A DNA stretch of 64,000 bases. Origin: Martinezella rhizogenes (GTDB lineage: Bacteria; Pseudomonadota; Alphaproteobacteria; Rhizobiales; Rhizobiaceae). The position numbers and the translations under genes were made by a program. Shown piece after piece: positions 1-8,679 of this stretch. The notes below the pieces were generated by a model that saw only the letters and a program-made list of their open reading frames with translations, was not told where the DNA came from and ran no database searches. The number at the start of each line of letters is the position of its first letter. Position 1 is the stretch's first letter. The stretch spans positions 826,501-890,500 of the forward strand of contig NZ_JAPYZZ010000001.1 in the NCBI RefSeq assembly GCF_027460065.1. Reading direction: 5' to 3'.

Positions 1-641
1 AAGACGAGATACCAGGCGGCAGCAAGCGGTCCGGTTATTCTGGCGTCCTCGCCAGTGGCCGGGTCGAGGCCGAACAGCGGTTTGATACCGGCAATCGTCA
101 GCCCCGTCTGAGGGTTGGCGGCGAGAAGCGTCACCACCGCAATCAGCACCACCATGCCACCGAGATAACCGAGCCCCCAGGCGAGATTGGAGATGCGTCC
201 GACGTTTTGCGGATTGGTCAGCCGCGGCATCATGGAATCGTTGAAGACAATCGAAAATTCCGCCGCGATGGAAGCGAGGATCATGCAGATGATCGGCAGG
301 ATGATCGGCGAGCCGGGCGCCGCAAACCAGAGGAAAAACAGGCTGACGATCTTGATGACGGCAAAAAAGGCGATCCACGGTTTGCGGGCGCCGGATTGAT
401 CGGCGATGGAGCCGAGGATGGGGGAGAAGAGGGCGATGATGATCGAGGAGACCGTCGCCATGTTGCTCCATGTCGCCTGCGCCGAAATCGGATCCTCGGT
501 GAGGCGGGCGACGAAATAGGGGCCAAAAATGAAGGTGGTGACAACAGTGAAGAAGGGCTGCGCCGCCCAGTCGAACATGACCCAACCCCAGATGCCGCGT
601 TTGGCAACCACTGTTTCCGCGTTCTGGGAGGGGACAGTCAT
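1..641 (-). CDS. MFS transporter, UMF1/Atg22-like (partial, 5' part only)
   Basis: The reading frame is open from an ATG at 641 down to the window edge, so only the first 213 or so residues are seen. The translation begins MTVPSQNAETVVAKRG and contains a FDWAAQPFFT stretch followed by several hydrophobic helices, which is the look of the UMF1/Atg22-type branch of the major facilitator superfamily, inner-membrane permeases of mostly unknown substrate. A loop with GSIADQSGARKPW fits the motif between helices 2 and 3 of MFS proteins. An AGGA ribosome-binding site lies 6 bases before the ATG. It lies 109 bp downstream of the NAD-glutamate dehydrogenase gene on the same strand and could be co-transcribed, although a hairpin separates them. 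Substrate not predictable. Confidence 0.8.
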   Translation of the reverse strand, partial: MTVPSQNAETVVAKRGIWGWVMFDWAAQPFFTVVTTFIFGPYFVARLTEDPISAQATWSNMATVSSIIIALFSPILGSIADQSGARKPWIAFFAVIKIVSLFFLWFAAPGSPIILPIICMILASIAAEFSIVFNDSMMPRLTNPQNVGRISNLAWGLGYLGGMVVLIAVVTLLAANPQTGLTIAGIKPLFGLDPATGEDARITGPLAAAWYLV

Positions 642-707
642 TCATCGTCCTATCGGATTATCGGGAAGGATAGAGTGCGGGATGCCGGCCATCCGCTTCG
701 TTTGTCG

Positions 708-732
708 CCACCCGGGCCGGTGACCCGGATGG
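708..732 (-). terminator. Hairpin after NAD-glutamate dehydrogenase
   Basis: Nine-base arms CCATCCGGG and CCCGGGTGG (minus strand, one G-U pair) with a 7-base loop, just after the stop codon of the glutamate dehydrogenase. There is no T-run, so it is a weak terminator or a 3'-end stabilising hairpin. Confidence 0.35.
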
Positions 733-750
733 CATTTTTCGGATGGTCGC

Positions 751-3700
751 TCAGCGTGCCTGAACGATATCGGAAAGCAGCCCGGCTGCCACGGTCAGGC
801 GGGCGAGGTTGGTGTCGCCGCTTTCGCTGAGAGCGCCCAGTTCGGAGACGATACGGTTGACGCGCACGCGGTCGGCCGCATACCAGGCCTGAACCGGGTC
901 TTTTTCCTTCGCATAGTCGGTCAGCGCCGAGATGACGATGCGGCGTCTCGATGAGGAAATCTGGTCCTGACTGCGCAGTAGAGCCAGACTCTCATAGTGA
1001 TCCGCCGGCGTGATGCGCTGGCTGGCATCCAGCAGACGCGCAACACGGAAGGTCGAGGACACGGTGGCGTAACTTTCCGCGGCGCGGGCAAGCGTTGTGC
1101 CGGCACTTTCTGCAATGCGCATGATTTCAGGCACGTAGACCAGCAAGGAAAGCGTATCCAGCTCTTCCAGAAGGCCGGAGGGAACGCCATCGATTTCGGT
1201 CACGCCGAGCTCGCGGCTATATTTCGCCGCTGCCGGCGATAGCGTCTTGATCGCGGTCTTCAGACGCTCGATCTCGGTCGCCATGTCGCCTGCCGACGCA
1301 CCTGCGCTGCCGGTTTGCAGGTAAAGCCTGCTCGCATCGGAAAAGATGCGGGTGATGGTGGCATAAAGTCCATTCTGGACCTCACCACCGATCTTGCCGT
1401 CAAGCGCATCGATCTCGCTCCACAGACGTTTGAGGCCGAAACCATCTTCAACGATCACCGCCGCCTTGACGACATCGGCGGCAAGCAGACCACTTGCATC
1501 GCCAAGTTTCTGCACGAAGCCGGGACCGCCGCGATTGACCACCGCATTGGCAAGCGCGGTCGCGACGATTTCGCGGTGCAGGCGATGCGCCTTGATATCG
1601 TCAGCATAGTTCTTCTGCATCTTGGCCGGGAAATAGTCGAGCAGCAGATGCTGGAGATAGGGTTCATCCGGAAGCGGGCTCGCCACCAGCGCATCGAACA
1701 GGGTGAGCTTGGCATAGGAGAGAAGCACACCGATTTCCGGCCGGGTTAAAGGCTTACCAGAGGCGTATCTTTCACTGAACTCGGCATTGTTTGGCAGGGT
1801 TTCCACCTTGCGATTCAACTGTCCTGTTGCCTCCAGCGCCCCCATCAGGCGGCCGAGCTCCTCGCGGTTCGCAAGCCCCAGCCGCTCCGTCAGCGAGATC
1901 GCCAGCGATTGCAGGTAGTTGTTGCGCAGCACCAGCTGCGCCACATCAGGCGTCATGGAAGCGAGAAGCTGATTGCGTTTCGGCATCGTCAGGCGGCCGC
2001 TGTTGACGGCGGAAGCAAGCGCGATCTTGATATTGACCTCGACGTCGGAGGAGTTGACGCCTGCCGAATTGTCGATGGCGTCGGAGTTGCAACGCCCGCC
2101 CGCAAGCGCATAGGCGATGCGGCCCTTCTGGGTGATGCCGAGATTGGCGCCTTCGCCAATTACCTTGGCGCATAGCTCCGTGGCATTGACGCGGATCGGG
2201 TCGTTTGCCCTGTCACCCACCTCGGCATTGGTTTCCACCGCCGCCTTGATGTAGGTGCCGATGCCGCCGAACCAGAGGAGATCGGTCGGCGCCTTTAGAA
2301 TGGCGGTCATGATCTCGAAGGGTGTGGCGACAGACTTGTCGAGGCCGATGGCAGCCACGGCTTCCGGCGTCAGCGTCACCGATTTTTCGGAACGCGATAT
2401 GATCATCGCGCCGGCCGAAAGGGTCGAGCGGTCATAGTCCTGCCAGCTGGAGCGCGGCAGTTCGAAAAGCCGCTTGCGCTCAGTAAAGGATCTGTCGGTA
2501 TCCGGGTCCGGATCGATGAAGATATCGCGGTGATCGAAGGCCGCGATCAGCCTGATCTTTTCCGACAGCAGCATGCCGTTGCCGAAAACGTCACCGGACA
2601 TGTCGCCCACGCCGGCCACGGTGAATGGCGTGGTCTGGATATCGGTATCCATTTCACGGAAATGGCGTTTTACCGTTTCCCATGCGCCGCGGGCGGTGAT
2701 GCCCATCTTCTTGTGGTCATAACCGGCGGAACCACCCGATGCGAAGGCATCGTCCAGCCAGAAACCGGCTTCATGGGCAAGACCGTTCGCCGTATCGGAG
2801 AAGGTGGCCGTTCCCTTGTCGGCGGCAACGACGAAATAGGGGTCGTCGCCATCCAGCCGCAACGTATCGGCCGGCGGCACTATGGCGTCGTCGACGATAT
2901 TGTCTGTGATCGAGAGCAGGGTGCGGATATAGGTCTTGTAGGCTTCCCGGCCCGCATTAAAGACCTCGTCGCGGGAGCCACCGACGGGCAGGCTCTTCGG
3001 GAAGAAACCGCCCTTGGCACCGACAGGCACGATGACCGCGTTCTTGACCTGCTGCGCCTTGACAAGGCCGAGCACTTCGGTGCGGTAATCCTGGCCGCGA
3101 TCCGACCAGCGCAGACCGCCGCGCGCCACCTTACCGAAGCGCAGATGCACGCCTTCGACCTCGGTGCCGTAAACGAAGATTTCGCGGAAGGGGCGGGGGT
3201 CGGGCAGGCCATCCAAGTGTTTCGGATCGAACTTGAATGCCAGGAGATCACGCGGGGTGCCGTCGGCATTCTTCTGGAAGTAGTTGGTGCGAAGCGTCGC
3301 ATCGATGGCGTTGACATAACGTCGGAGCGTCCGGTCCTCATCGAGATTGGGAACGCCGCTCAGCGCCGCTTCGATCGCCTTGTGAATCTCCGCGAGTTTC
3401 TTCACCCGCTTCTTTTCTTCGACGGACGGATCGAAACCAGCCTTGAACAGTGCGAAAATATTCCTGGAAATATCAGGATATTTATAGAGCGTTTCGGAAA
3501 TATGCTCCTGCGAATAGACAATGCCGGTCTGGCGCAGATAACGGGCATAGGCACGCAGCACGGAGACTTCGCGCACATTCAGGCCGCAGGCGAGGATCAG
3601 GCGGTTGAAGTTGTCATTGTCCACCTTGCCGGAGAAGGCGGCAAGGAAGGCCTCCTCGAGTTTCGGTCCGTAATGCGGCAGATCGAGCGTCGTGCCGGCT

Positions 3701-5511
3701 GCGACTGAGAGTTCCATGTCATGCAGCACGATGTCGCGCTTTTCGCCTTCCGAAACGACACCGATATCGAAGGTCCGTTCGCTGATGACGTTGAAGCCCA
3801 GATTTTCGAGCAGAGGCACACGGCGTGAAAGCGGCAGGTGGCCGTCGCGGTGGAAAATCTTCAGCGACAGCGTGTCGGCCGACTGGCCTTCCTGCTGATA
3901 AAACTCAATGCGGACCGGATCACCATTGGCGGCCGCCAGAATGTCCGGCATGTCGCCGATCGCTTCTTCGGGTGTAAAGGCTTCCTGATAGGCCTGATCG
4001 ACGTCCAGCACGGGTGCACCGGGCTCCGACAGGGTGACGAAGTGGTCTATCCAGCGCGCCGCAATATCACTGACAGCATCTTCAAGCTTGTCCTGGGCGA
4101 TGCGCGGCGTCTTGCCTTCCGTGCGGCCGACGATGAAGTGCACGCGGGCGACCGCCCCTTCGGGGAAGGCGGGATAATAAGCGGAAATATGCCCGTCATA
4201 GACCCGGCTCAGATAATCGCCGATCTTCTCACGCACATAGGAGTTATATTCCTCGCGCGGCACGAAGATGATGGCGGAGACGAAGCGGTCGAAACGGTCG
4301 ATACGCGCGAGCACCCGCACGCGCGGACGGTCGCTCAGTTCCATGATCTGTTCGATGAAGCGGATCAGAAGGTCGGTCTCGATCTGGAAGAGATCGTCAC
4401 GCGGATAGGCTTCCAGCGTGTTTTGCAGGATGCGGCCGGAATGGCTGTTGGGATCGAAGCCGAAATGGCGCTCGACATCCGCGACCTTGGCGCGCAGCAG
4501 CGGTATCTGCTTGACCGAGTGCGTATAGGCAGTGGCGGTGAAAAGGCCGACGATGCGCAATTCGCCGACGACGTTGCCGTCCTCGTCAAAACGCTTGATG
4601 CCGATATAGTCCATATAGGCGCGGCGGTGCACGATGGATTTCACATTCGCCTTGGTGACGATGAGGAAATCCGGGCCGTCGAGGAAGGCAAGGATTTCTG
4701 GCGTCGTCGTCACCGCATTCTTGCCGAGACGCAGCACGCGCACATCCGGATCGCTGAGGCTGCCGAGGCCAACGCCGTCGCCGCGTTCGATCTTGGCGTT
4801 CTTTCCCTTGCCGGAATAGGTGTAGTCACGCATGCCGAGGAAGGTGAAATTGTCGTTGCGAAGCCAGTTGAGGAATTCGACGGCTTCCGTGCGTTCGGTC
4901 TTGCGCCGCGACGAGCCGCGCTTCGACAATTCATCCAGCGCTTCATCGAGCTTTGTCAGCATCGGCCGCCAGTCGCGATAGGCGGATTGCACCTGCGTCA
5001 GCACGAAGCGCAGCCGTTCTTCCAGCACTGAGGCTGCCTGCTGTGTCAGCGGCGCGATATGCAACTGGATAAGGCTGATATTTTCGGCTGGATCGTCCTC
5101 CGGCTCAGCAAGGCGGTAACCGGCCTGCGCATCGTCATCGCGAACGAGGATGGGGTGCACGGCGAGGTAAAGGCCGCGATAGCTGCTGGTGACTTCGCCC
5201 ATCACGGAATCGTAAAGGAAGGGCATGTTGCGGCCGATAATCGTCAGAACCGTGACCGGAATATCCCGCGGCGAAACGCCTTCCACTGTGGTGATGCTGA
5301 TGTGGGGTGTCTCTCCGGTCCAGTGCGAAAGGGCCTCGAAGCTGTGCGCTGCGCTGGCTGCCAGCATCTCTGCGGAATAATATTCTATATCGTCGGCACT
5401 TGCCCTTCCATAAAGAATACCGGGATCAAGAAATTGGACATTTTCGGCAATTGCCTGCTGACGCGCTTTTTCGATCTGTTTTTCGCGTTTTGGATTGTTT
5501 CTGTAGCCCAT
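751..5511 (-). CDS. gdhB: NAD-specific glutamate dehydrogenase, large (GDH-180) type
   Basis: At 1586 residues this is the size of the 180-kDa class of NAD-dependent glutamate dehydrogenases, which deaminate L-glutamate to 2-oxoglutarate and ammonia and serve catabolism of glutamate and related amino acids. The long N-terminal part (about 1-730) is the regulatory region with ACT-like segments; the catalytic core follows. Visible landmarks are KVARGGLRWSDRGQDYRTEV near residue 785, the substrate lysine region VPVGAKGGFFPK near 820, and the dinucleotide-binding turn VAGVGDMSGDVFGNG near 965, then FGGIGTYIKA. A GGAGGAA ribosome-binding site stands about 10 bases before the ATG at 5511. The gene is alone at its 5' side, divergent from carD. 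Family identity is clear; the symbol follows Pseudomonas usage. Confidence 0.95.
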   Translation of the reverse strand: MGYRNNPKREKQIEKARQQAIAENVQFLDPGILYGRASADDIEYYSAEMLAASAAHSFEALSHWTGETPHISITTVEGVSPRDIPVTVLTIIGRNMPFLYDSVMGEVTSSYRGLYLAVHPILVRDDDAQAGYRLAEPEDDPAENISLIQLHIAPLTQQAASVLEERLRFVLTQVQSAYRDWRPMLTKLDEALDELSKRGSSRRKTERTEAVEFLNWLRNDNFTFLGMRDYTYSGKGKNAKIERGDGVGLGSLSDPDVRVLRLGKNAVTTTPEILAFLDGPDFLIVTKANVKSIVHRRAYMDYIGIKRFDEDGNVVGELRIVGLFTATAYTHSVKQIPLLRAKVADVERHFGFDPNSHSGRILQNTLEAYPRDDLFQIETDLLIRFIEQIMELSDRPRVRVLARIDRFDRFVSAIIFVPREEYNSYVREKIGDYLSRVYDGHISAYYPAFPEGAVARVHFIVGRTEGKTPRIAQDKLEDAVSDIAARWIDHFVTLSEPGAPVLDVDQAYQEAFTPEEAIGDMPDILAAANGDPVRIEFYQQEGQSADTLSLKIFHRDGHLPLSRRVPLLENLGFNVISERTFDIGVVSEGEKRDIVLHDMELSVAAGTTLDLPHYGPKLEEAFLAAFSGKVDNDNFNRLILACGLNVREVSVLRAYARYLRQTGIVYSQEHISETLYKYPDISRNIFALFKAGFDPSVEEKKRVKKLAEIHKAIEAALSGVPNLDEDRTLRRYVNAIDATLRTNYFQKNADGTPRDLLAFKFDPKHLDGLPDPRPFREIFVYGTEVEGVHLRFGKVARGGLRWSDRGQDYRTEVLGLVKAQQVKNAVIVPVGAKGGFFPKSLPVGGSRDEVFNAGREAYKTYIRTLLSITDNIVDDAIVPPADTLRLDGDDPYFVVAADKGTATFSDTANGLAHEAGFWLDDAFASGGSAGYDHKKMGITARGAWETVKRHFREMDTDIQTTPFTVAGVGDMSGDVFGNGMLLSEKIRLIAAFDHRDIFIDPDPDTDRSFTERKRLFELPRSSWQDYDRSTLSAGAMIISRSEKSVTLTPEAVAAIGLDKSVATPFEIMTAILKAPTDLLWFGGIGTYIKAAVETNAEVGDRANDPIRVNATELCAKVIGEGANLGITQKGRIAYALAGGRCNSDAIDNSAGVNSSDVEVNIKIALASAVNSGRLTMPKRNQLLASMTPDVAQLVLRNNYLQSLAISLTERLGLANREELGRLMGALEATGQLNRKVETLPNNAEFSERYASGKPLTRPEIGVLLSYAKLTLFDALVASPLPDEPYLQHLLLDYFPAKMQKNYADDIKAHRLHREIVATALANAVVNRGGPGFVQKLGDASGLLAADVVKAAVIVEDGFGLKRLWSEIDALDGKIGGEVQNGLYATITRIFSDASRLYLQTGSAGASAGDMATEIERLKTAIKTLSPAAAKYSRELGVTEIDGVPSGLLEELDTLSLLVYVPEIMRIAESAGTTLARAAESYATVSSTFRVARLLDASQRITPADHYESLALLRSQDQISSSRRRIVISALTDYAKEKDPVQAWYAADRVRVNRIVSELGALSESGDTNLARLTVAAGLLSDIVQAR

Positions 5512-6052
5512 TTGACGTGGATTCCTCCAAAAATCACACTTTAATATAAAAAAGCACCGCCAATTTACGGATTTTGCCTTTTCAGTCGAATCGGATATTG
5601 GCGTGGAATTACGAAGAGTTTAAGAGGCTTTCGTGTTTCTTCAGTCGGTAAGTGAAATTTTTTTGCTTCTTTTGCCATGAGGGTCTGTCGCGAAGCATTT
5701 GACAGTATTTTAGCGGCTAAATTTTAGGCGGTTCTAGAGCTGCCATGTGATGTTGCGGCCACGGTCGAAGCAAATTATTGATTTGCGCCTATTTTTGTGG
5801 TACACCAACGACACTGATCCACAGCGTGGCATTTGTGTGCCCAAAAACACCACGAAAGCAACACCTCTTTTGCACGCGGTTTCCGTGACATATCGAGCGT
5901 TTACGTTATCGAACCCCGTAAGACGGGTAGGTGTGTTTTTGCGTGCACGGCTGGACCAGTGCGGAGTCACCTGACGGTTCCCCCGTCTCATCAGGGCCTG
6001 ACCGACCCAACCCCGGCATCCCCGGGTATGTAACAGGGAGTTTTTAGAACGA
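5512..6052. other. 541-bp divergent intergenic region with GC-rich hairpins before carD
   Basis: This gap separates the divergent glutamate dehydrogenase and carD genes and must hold both promoters. The carD-proximal end carries three short GC-rich hairpins in a row: CCCGT-AAG-ACGGG (5915-5927), GACGG-TTCCC-CCGTC (5973-5987) and CCCGG-CATCC-CCGGG (6012-6026). No T-run follows them, so they look like a structured leader rather than a terminator. An inverted repeat CGCCAAT/ATTGGCG with a long spacer lies near 5560-5600 by the dehydrogenase gene. I see no convincing ORF here: short open frames lack ribosome-binding sites. Confidence 0.5.
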
Positions 6053-6622
6053 ATGACGACCCAGCAGAAGAAATCTCCAGCACATCACGGCTTTAAAACC
6101 GGTGAAGCGATTGTGTATCCCGCTCATGGTGTCGGTACCATTTCTGCCATCGAGGAACAAGAAGTCGCCGGCATGAAGCTTGAGCTTTTTGTCATTGATT
6201 TCGAAAAAGACAAGATGCGTCTTAAAGTTCCCGTCGCCAAAGCCGTCAGCATCGGCATGCGCAAGCTTTCCGAAGGCGATTTTGTCGAGCGGGCGCTGAA
6301 AGTGGTGCAGGGCAAGGCGCGTGTGAAGCGGACCATGTGGTCGCGCCGCGCGCAGGAATATGATGCGAAGATCAATTCCGGCGATCTCATCGCGATTGCG
6401 GAAGTCGTACGCGATCTCTATCGTGCGGAAAACCAGCCGGAGCAGTCCTATTCCGAGCGTCAGCTTTACGAAGCTGCTCTCGACCGCATGGCGCGCGAAA
6501 TCGCCGCCGTCAACAAGATGTCCGAAACCGAGGCTGTCCGCCTGGTGGAAGTCAACCTTGCCAAGGGCCCCAAGCGTGGCAAGACTGTTGAAGAGGACGA
6601 TTCTCAGGACGAAGCCGCTTAA
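6053..6622 (+). CDS. carD: CarD/CdnL family RNA polymerase-binding regulator
   Basis: CarD/CdnL proteins bind the RNA polymerase beta subunit and stabilise open complexes at rRNA and other growth-related promoters. The 189-residue product has the Tudor-like RNA-polymerase-interaction domain at about 12-75 (FKTGEAIVYPAHGVGTI then IDFEKDKMRLKVPV) and the helical C-terminal domain with the conserved WSRRAQEYDAKINSGD stretch at about 95-115, ending in an acidic tail. It is a stand-alone gene with its own terminator and an unusual hairpin-rich upstream region. An AGGGAG sequence lies upstream of the ATG at a rather long distance. Family assignment is secure from these motifs. Confidence 0.95.
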   Translation: MTTQQKKSPAHHGFKTGEAIVYPAHGVGTISAIEEQEVAGMKLELFVIDFEKDKMRLKVPVAKAVSIGMRKLSEGDFVERALKVVQGKARVKRTMWSRRAQEYDAKINSGDLIAIAEVVRDLYRAENQPEQSYSERQLYEAALDRMAREIAAVNKMSETEAVRLVEVNLAKGPKRGKTVEEDDSQDEAA

Positions 6623-6641
6623 TCACGGCTTTTTCCTTCTA

Positions 6642-6670
6642 AAAAAACCCGCCTTGATGGCGGGTTTTTT
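6642..6670 (+). terminator. Rho-independent terminator of carD
   Basis: Arms AAAAAACCCGCC and GGCGGGTTTTTT around the loop TTGAT, 20 bases after the carD stop. It also sits just past the stop of the convergent L,D-transpeptidase gene and, being flanked by A's and T's, can work in both directions. Confidence 0.9.
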
Positions 6671-6694
6671 GTTGTTTGCCTGGCTGTATGTCCA

Positions 6695-7243
6695 TCACAG
6701 GATACGGATTTTCGTACCCTTGCGCATATGGGGCAGGATGCGCCTGATGTCGCGAGGGTGGAGGGCAACGCAGCCTGCGGTCGGCTCGTATCCCGGCCGG
6801 ATCATGTGCATGAAGATCGCCGAGCCGCGGTTGCGGCTTCTTGAGGTGATGTTCCAGTTCAGCACGAGACAGACATCGTAGAGGCTGTCCTTACGCATCA
6901 TTTCTTCATGGCTTGGTGTGAAGGGTGCTTTGACCAGCCTGTTGTAATTGGGATTGCGAGGCTCGTCGCACCACAGCATGGACTTTAACGTCCGTTGCAT
7001 TGGCAACGCCGTTGCTGTCGCGGAAATGCGATCACCGCGATAAAATCCATGCAGCAGGCGGGTAACGGAAATCGGTGATTTTCCGTCTCCCTCCCGTTTC
7101 AGCACGGTGCGACCGTTACGCCCGATGGCGGCGGGAAAGGTGAGATGCCCAAGTTGCACGATCGCCCGGCTGATTTTCATGGGAGCCGGCCGAACCATGA
7201 GCGTCGATACGCGTTTACGTTGTTCTGGGGGACGTTTGCTCAT
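6695..7243 (-). CDS. L,D-transpeptidase (YkuD) family protein
   Basis: The product carries the YkuD catalytic signature near its C-terminus: SAIFMHMIRPGYEPTAGCVA followed by LHPRDIRRIL, with the cysteine nucleophile in TAGC and the upstream histidine. Such enzymes make 3-3 crosslinks in peptidoglycan, attach outer-membrane proteins to it, or have related carbonyl-transfer roles; Rhizobiaceae carry many copies. There is no obvious signal peptide, which is common in this short subfamily (start GHLTFPAAIGRNG). A GTG at 7252 and ATGs at 7243 and further inside are all possible starts; none has a strong ribosome-binding site. It converges on carD and is monocistronic. Confidence 0.85.
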   Translation of the reverse strand: MSKRPPEQRKRVSTLMVRPAPMKISRAIVQLGHLTFPAAIGRNGRTVLKREGDGKSPISVTRLLHGFYRGDRISATATALPMQRTLKSMLWCDEPRNPNYNRLVKAPFTPSHEEMMRKDSLYDVCLVLNWNITSRSRNRGSAIFMHMIRPGYEPTAGCVALHPRDIRRILPHMRKGTKIRIL

Positions 7244-7381
7244 GTTTTTCACGAGATTTTGCTTTGCAGGTTATTTAACGTGAAGTCATAGCACTTCATC
7301 ATATGATGGCAATGGGTTGACCTTTTACCGGCAAATCGCTGAATTGGCTGACGATTAAAGTAAGAAAGGCTGAGAATCCGA

Positions 7382-8065
7382 ATGACGGCTCGCACTATCC
7401 TTCTGGTGGACGATGACGACGATCTTCGGGAGACGCTGACCGAGCAATTGTCTCCTTATGAGGAATTCTCGCTGTTGAGCGGCGCAAACGCCGCGCAGGC
7501 GATGCAGACTGCCAAAACCGCCCAGGTCGATCTTCTGATCATGGATGTAGGCCTTCCTGATATGGACGGCCGCGAAGCGGTGAAGCTGTTGCGCAAGGGC
7601 GGCTTCAAGGCACCGATCATCATGCTCACCGGGCACGACACCGATTCCGATACGATCCTCGGGCTGGAGGCCGGCGCAAACGACTACGTGACGAAGCCGT
7701 TCCGCTTTGCCGTGCTTCTTGCGCGCATCCGGGCGCAACTGCGCCAGTATGAACAGAGCGAGGACGCGGTTTTCACCGTCGGTCCCTACCAGTTTAAGCC
7801 CAGCCAGAAGCTGCTGACCACCGAAGACGGCAAGAAAATCCGTCTGACGGAAAAGGAAGCGGCGATCATCCGTTATCTCTACCGCGCAGGCAGCGCGGTG
7901 GTGACGCGCGATGTTCTGCTGGAAGAGGTCTGGGGTTACAATTCCGGCGTCACCACGCACACGCTCGAAACGCATGTCTATCGTCTGCGCCAGAAGATCG
8001 AACGGGATCCCTCCAACGCCGAAATCCTGGTGACCGAGAACGGTGGTTACAAGATCGTTCCCTGA
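7382..8065 (+). CDS. OmpR-family two-component response regulator (CenR-like)
   Basis: A 227-residue response regulator. The receiver domain has the acidic pocket VDDDDDL at 9-15, the phosphoacceptor Asp55 in LLIMDVGLPD, and the conserved lysine in YVTKPF. The C-terminal winged helix spans about 130-227 (RLTEKEAAIIRYLY, TRDVLLEEVWGYN, THTLETHVYRLRQKIE). It has no sensor kinase next door. The N-terminal sequence resembles what I remember of the alphaproteobacterial cell-envelope regulator CenR, but I cannot confirm this without alignment, so no symbol is given. ATG at 7382 with an AAGAAAGG-like ribosome-binding site upstream. Confidence 0.9.
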   Translation: MTARTILLVDDDDDLRETLTEQLSPYEEFSLLSGANAAQAMQTAKTAQVDLLIMDVGLPDMDGREAVKLLRKGGFKAPIIMLTGHDTDSDTILGLEAGANDYVTKPFRFAVLLARIRAQLRQYEQSEDAVFTVGPYQFKPSQKLLTTEDGKKIRLTEKEAAIIRYLYRAGSAVVTRDVLLEEVWGYNSGVTTHTLETHVYRLRQKIERDPSNAEILVTENGGYKIVP

Positions 8066-8099
8066 GCCACGTTTTTGATTATGTCATATTTGATAGCTC

Positions 8100-8129
8100 A
8101 CGCCGCGCGTCGACAAAGATGCGCGGCGT
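8100..8129 (+). terminator. Hairpin after response regulator gene
   Basis: Perfect 9-bp arms ACGCCGCGC and GCGCGGCGT with a 12-base loop, 35 bases past the stop. The following TCTAAC is a poor U-tract, so termination efficiency is uncertain. Confidence 0.5.
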
Positions 8130-8208
8130 TCTAACATCTTGTATTTTGAGGGCCGATATTGGAAAACCGCTATAGTGATGCAGGCGGCTTTCCGGAGTAG
8201 TGATCGAC

Positions 8209-8664
8209 ATGGCCTTGACGGACGATATTATTCTGCTGGGGCAAGTGCCGTTATTTGCGGGATTCAGCGACGATCAGTTGCGGCTTATCGCCTTCGGTGC
8301 GGAACGCCGCCGTGTATCGGCCGGGCAGACATTGTTCCGGGAACATTCGCCGGCTGAATGCGCCTTTGCCGTGACATCGGGGCATTTCGAACTGTTCACC
8401 GCCGGGCGGGATGGAAAACCCCTGTTGCAGGCGACGCCCGGCAAGGGTGCGCTGCTTTCGGAGCTCGCGCTTTTTACCCTCTGCGAAAGGAAGTTCACCG
8501 CCATTGCAGTGGAAGATTCCGAAGTCATCCGGATCACGCGCATCCTCTTTCACCGGCTGGTGGAGGAGTTTCCGGAGGTTGCCGATATCGTGTCGGCGCG
8601 TATTCGCGACAATATTGCGGCGCTGGCGGCGGGTGCGGCCCGTTTGCAGAATCGCTTCGTCTGA
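8209..8664 (+). CDS. Single-domain cyclic-nucleotide-binding (Crp-like) protein
   Basis: About 151 residues matching only the cNMP-binding beta-barrel of Crp/Fnr regulators: LLGQVPLFAGFSDDQLRLIA at the N-terminus, FREHSPAECAFAVTSGHFEL in the middle, and a GKGALLSELALFT phosphate-binding-cassette-like stretch. There is no helix-turn-helix domain; after the barrel the protein ends with one long helix. It might act as a cyclic-nucleotide or redox sensor through protein contacts. A GTG at 8200 is in frame, but the TCCGGAG ribosome-binding site fits the ATG at 8209 better. It converges on xthA with only 15 bp between them. Function unknown. Confidence 0.8.
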   Translation: MALTDDIILLGQVPLFAGFSDDQLRLIAFGAERRRVSAGQTLFREHSPAECAFAVTSGHFELFTAGRDGKPLLQATPGKGALLSELALFTLCERKFTAIAVEDSEVIRITRILFHRLVEEFPEVADIVSARIRDNIAALAAGAARLQNRFV

Positions 8665-8679
8665 CGTCAGTTCCGTTAT

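Noticed and set aside
2530-5031. Two plus-strand frames of 392 and 397 residues opposite the glutamate dehydrogenase
   Set aside because: Both lie fully inside a conserved gene on the other strand and show no motif.
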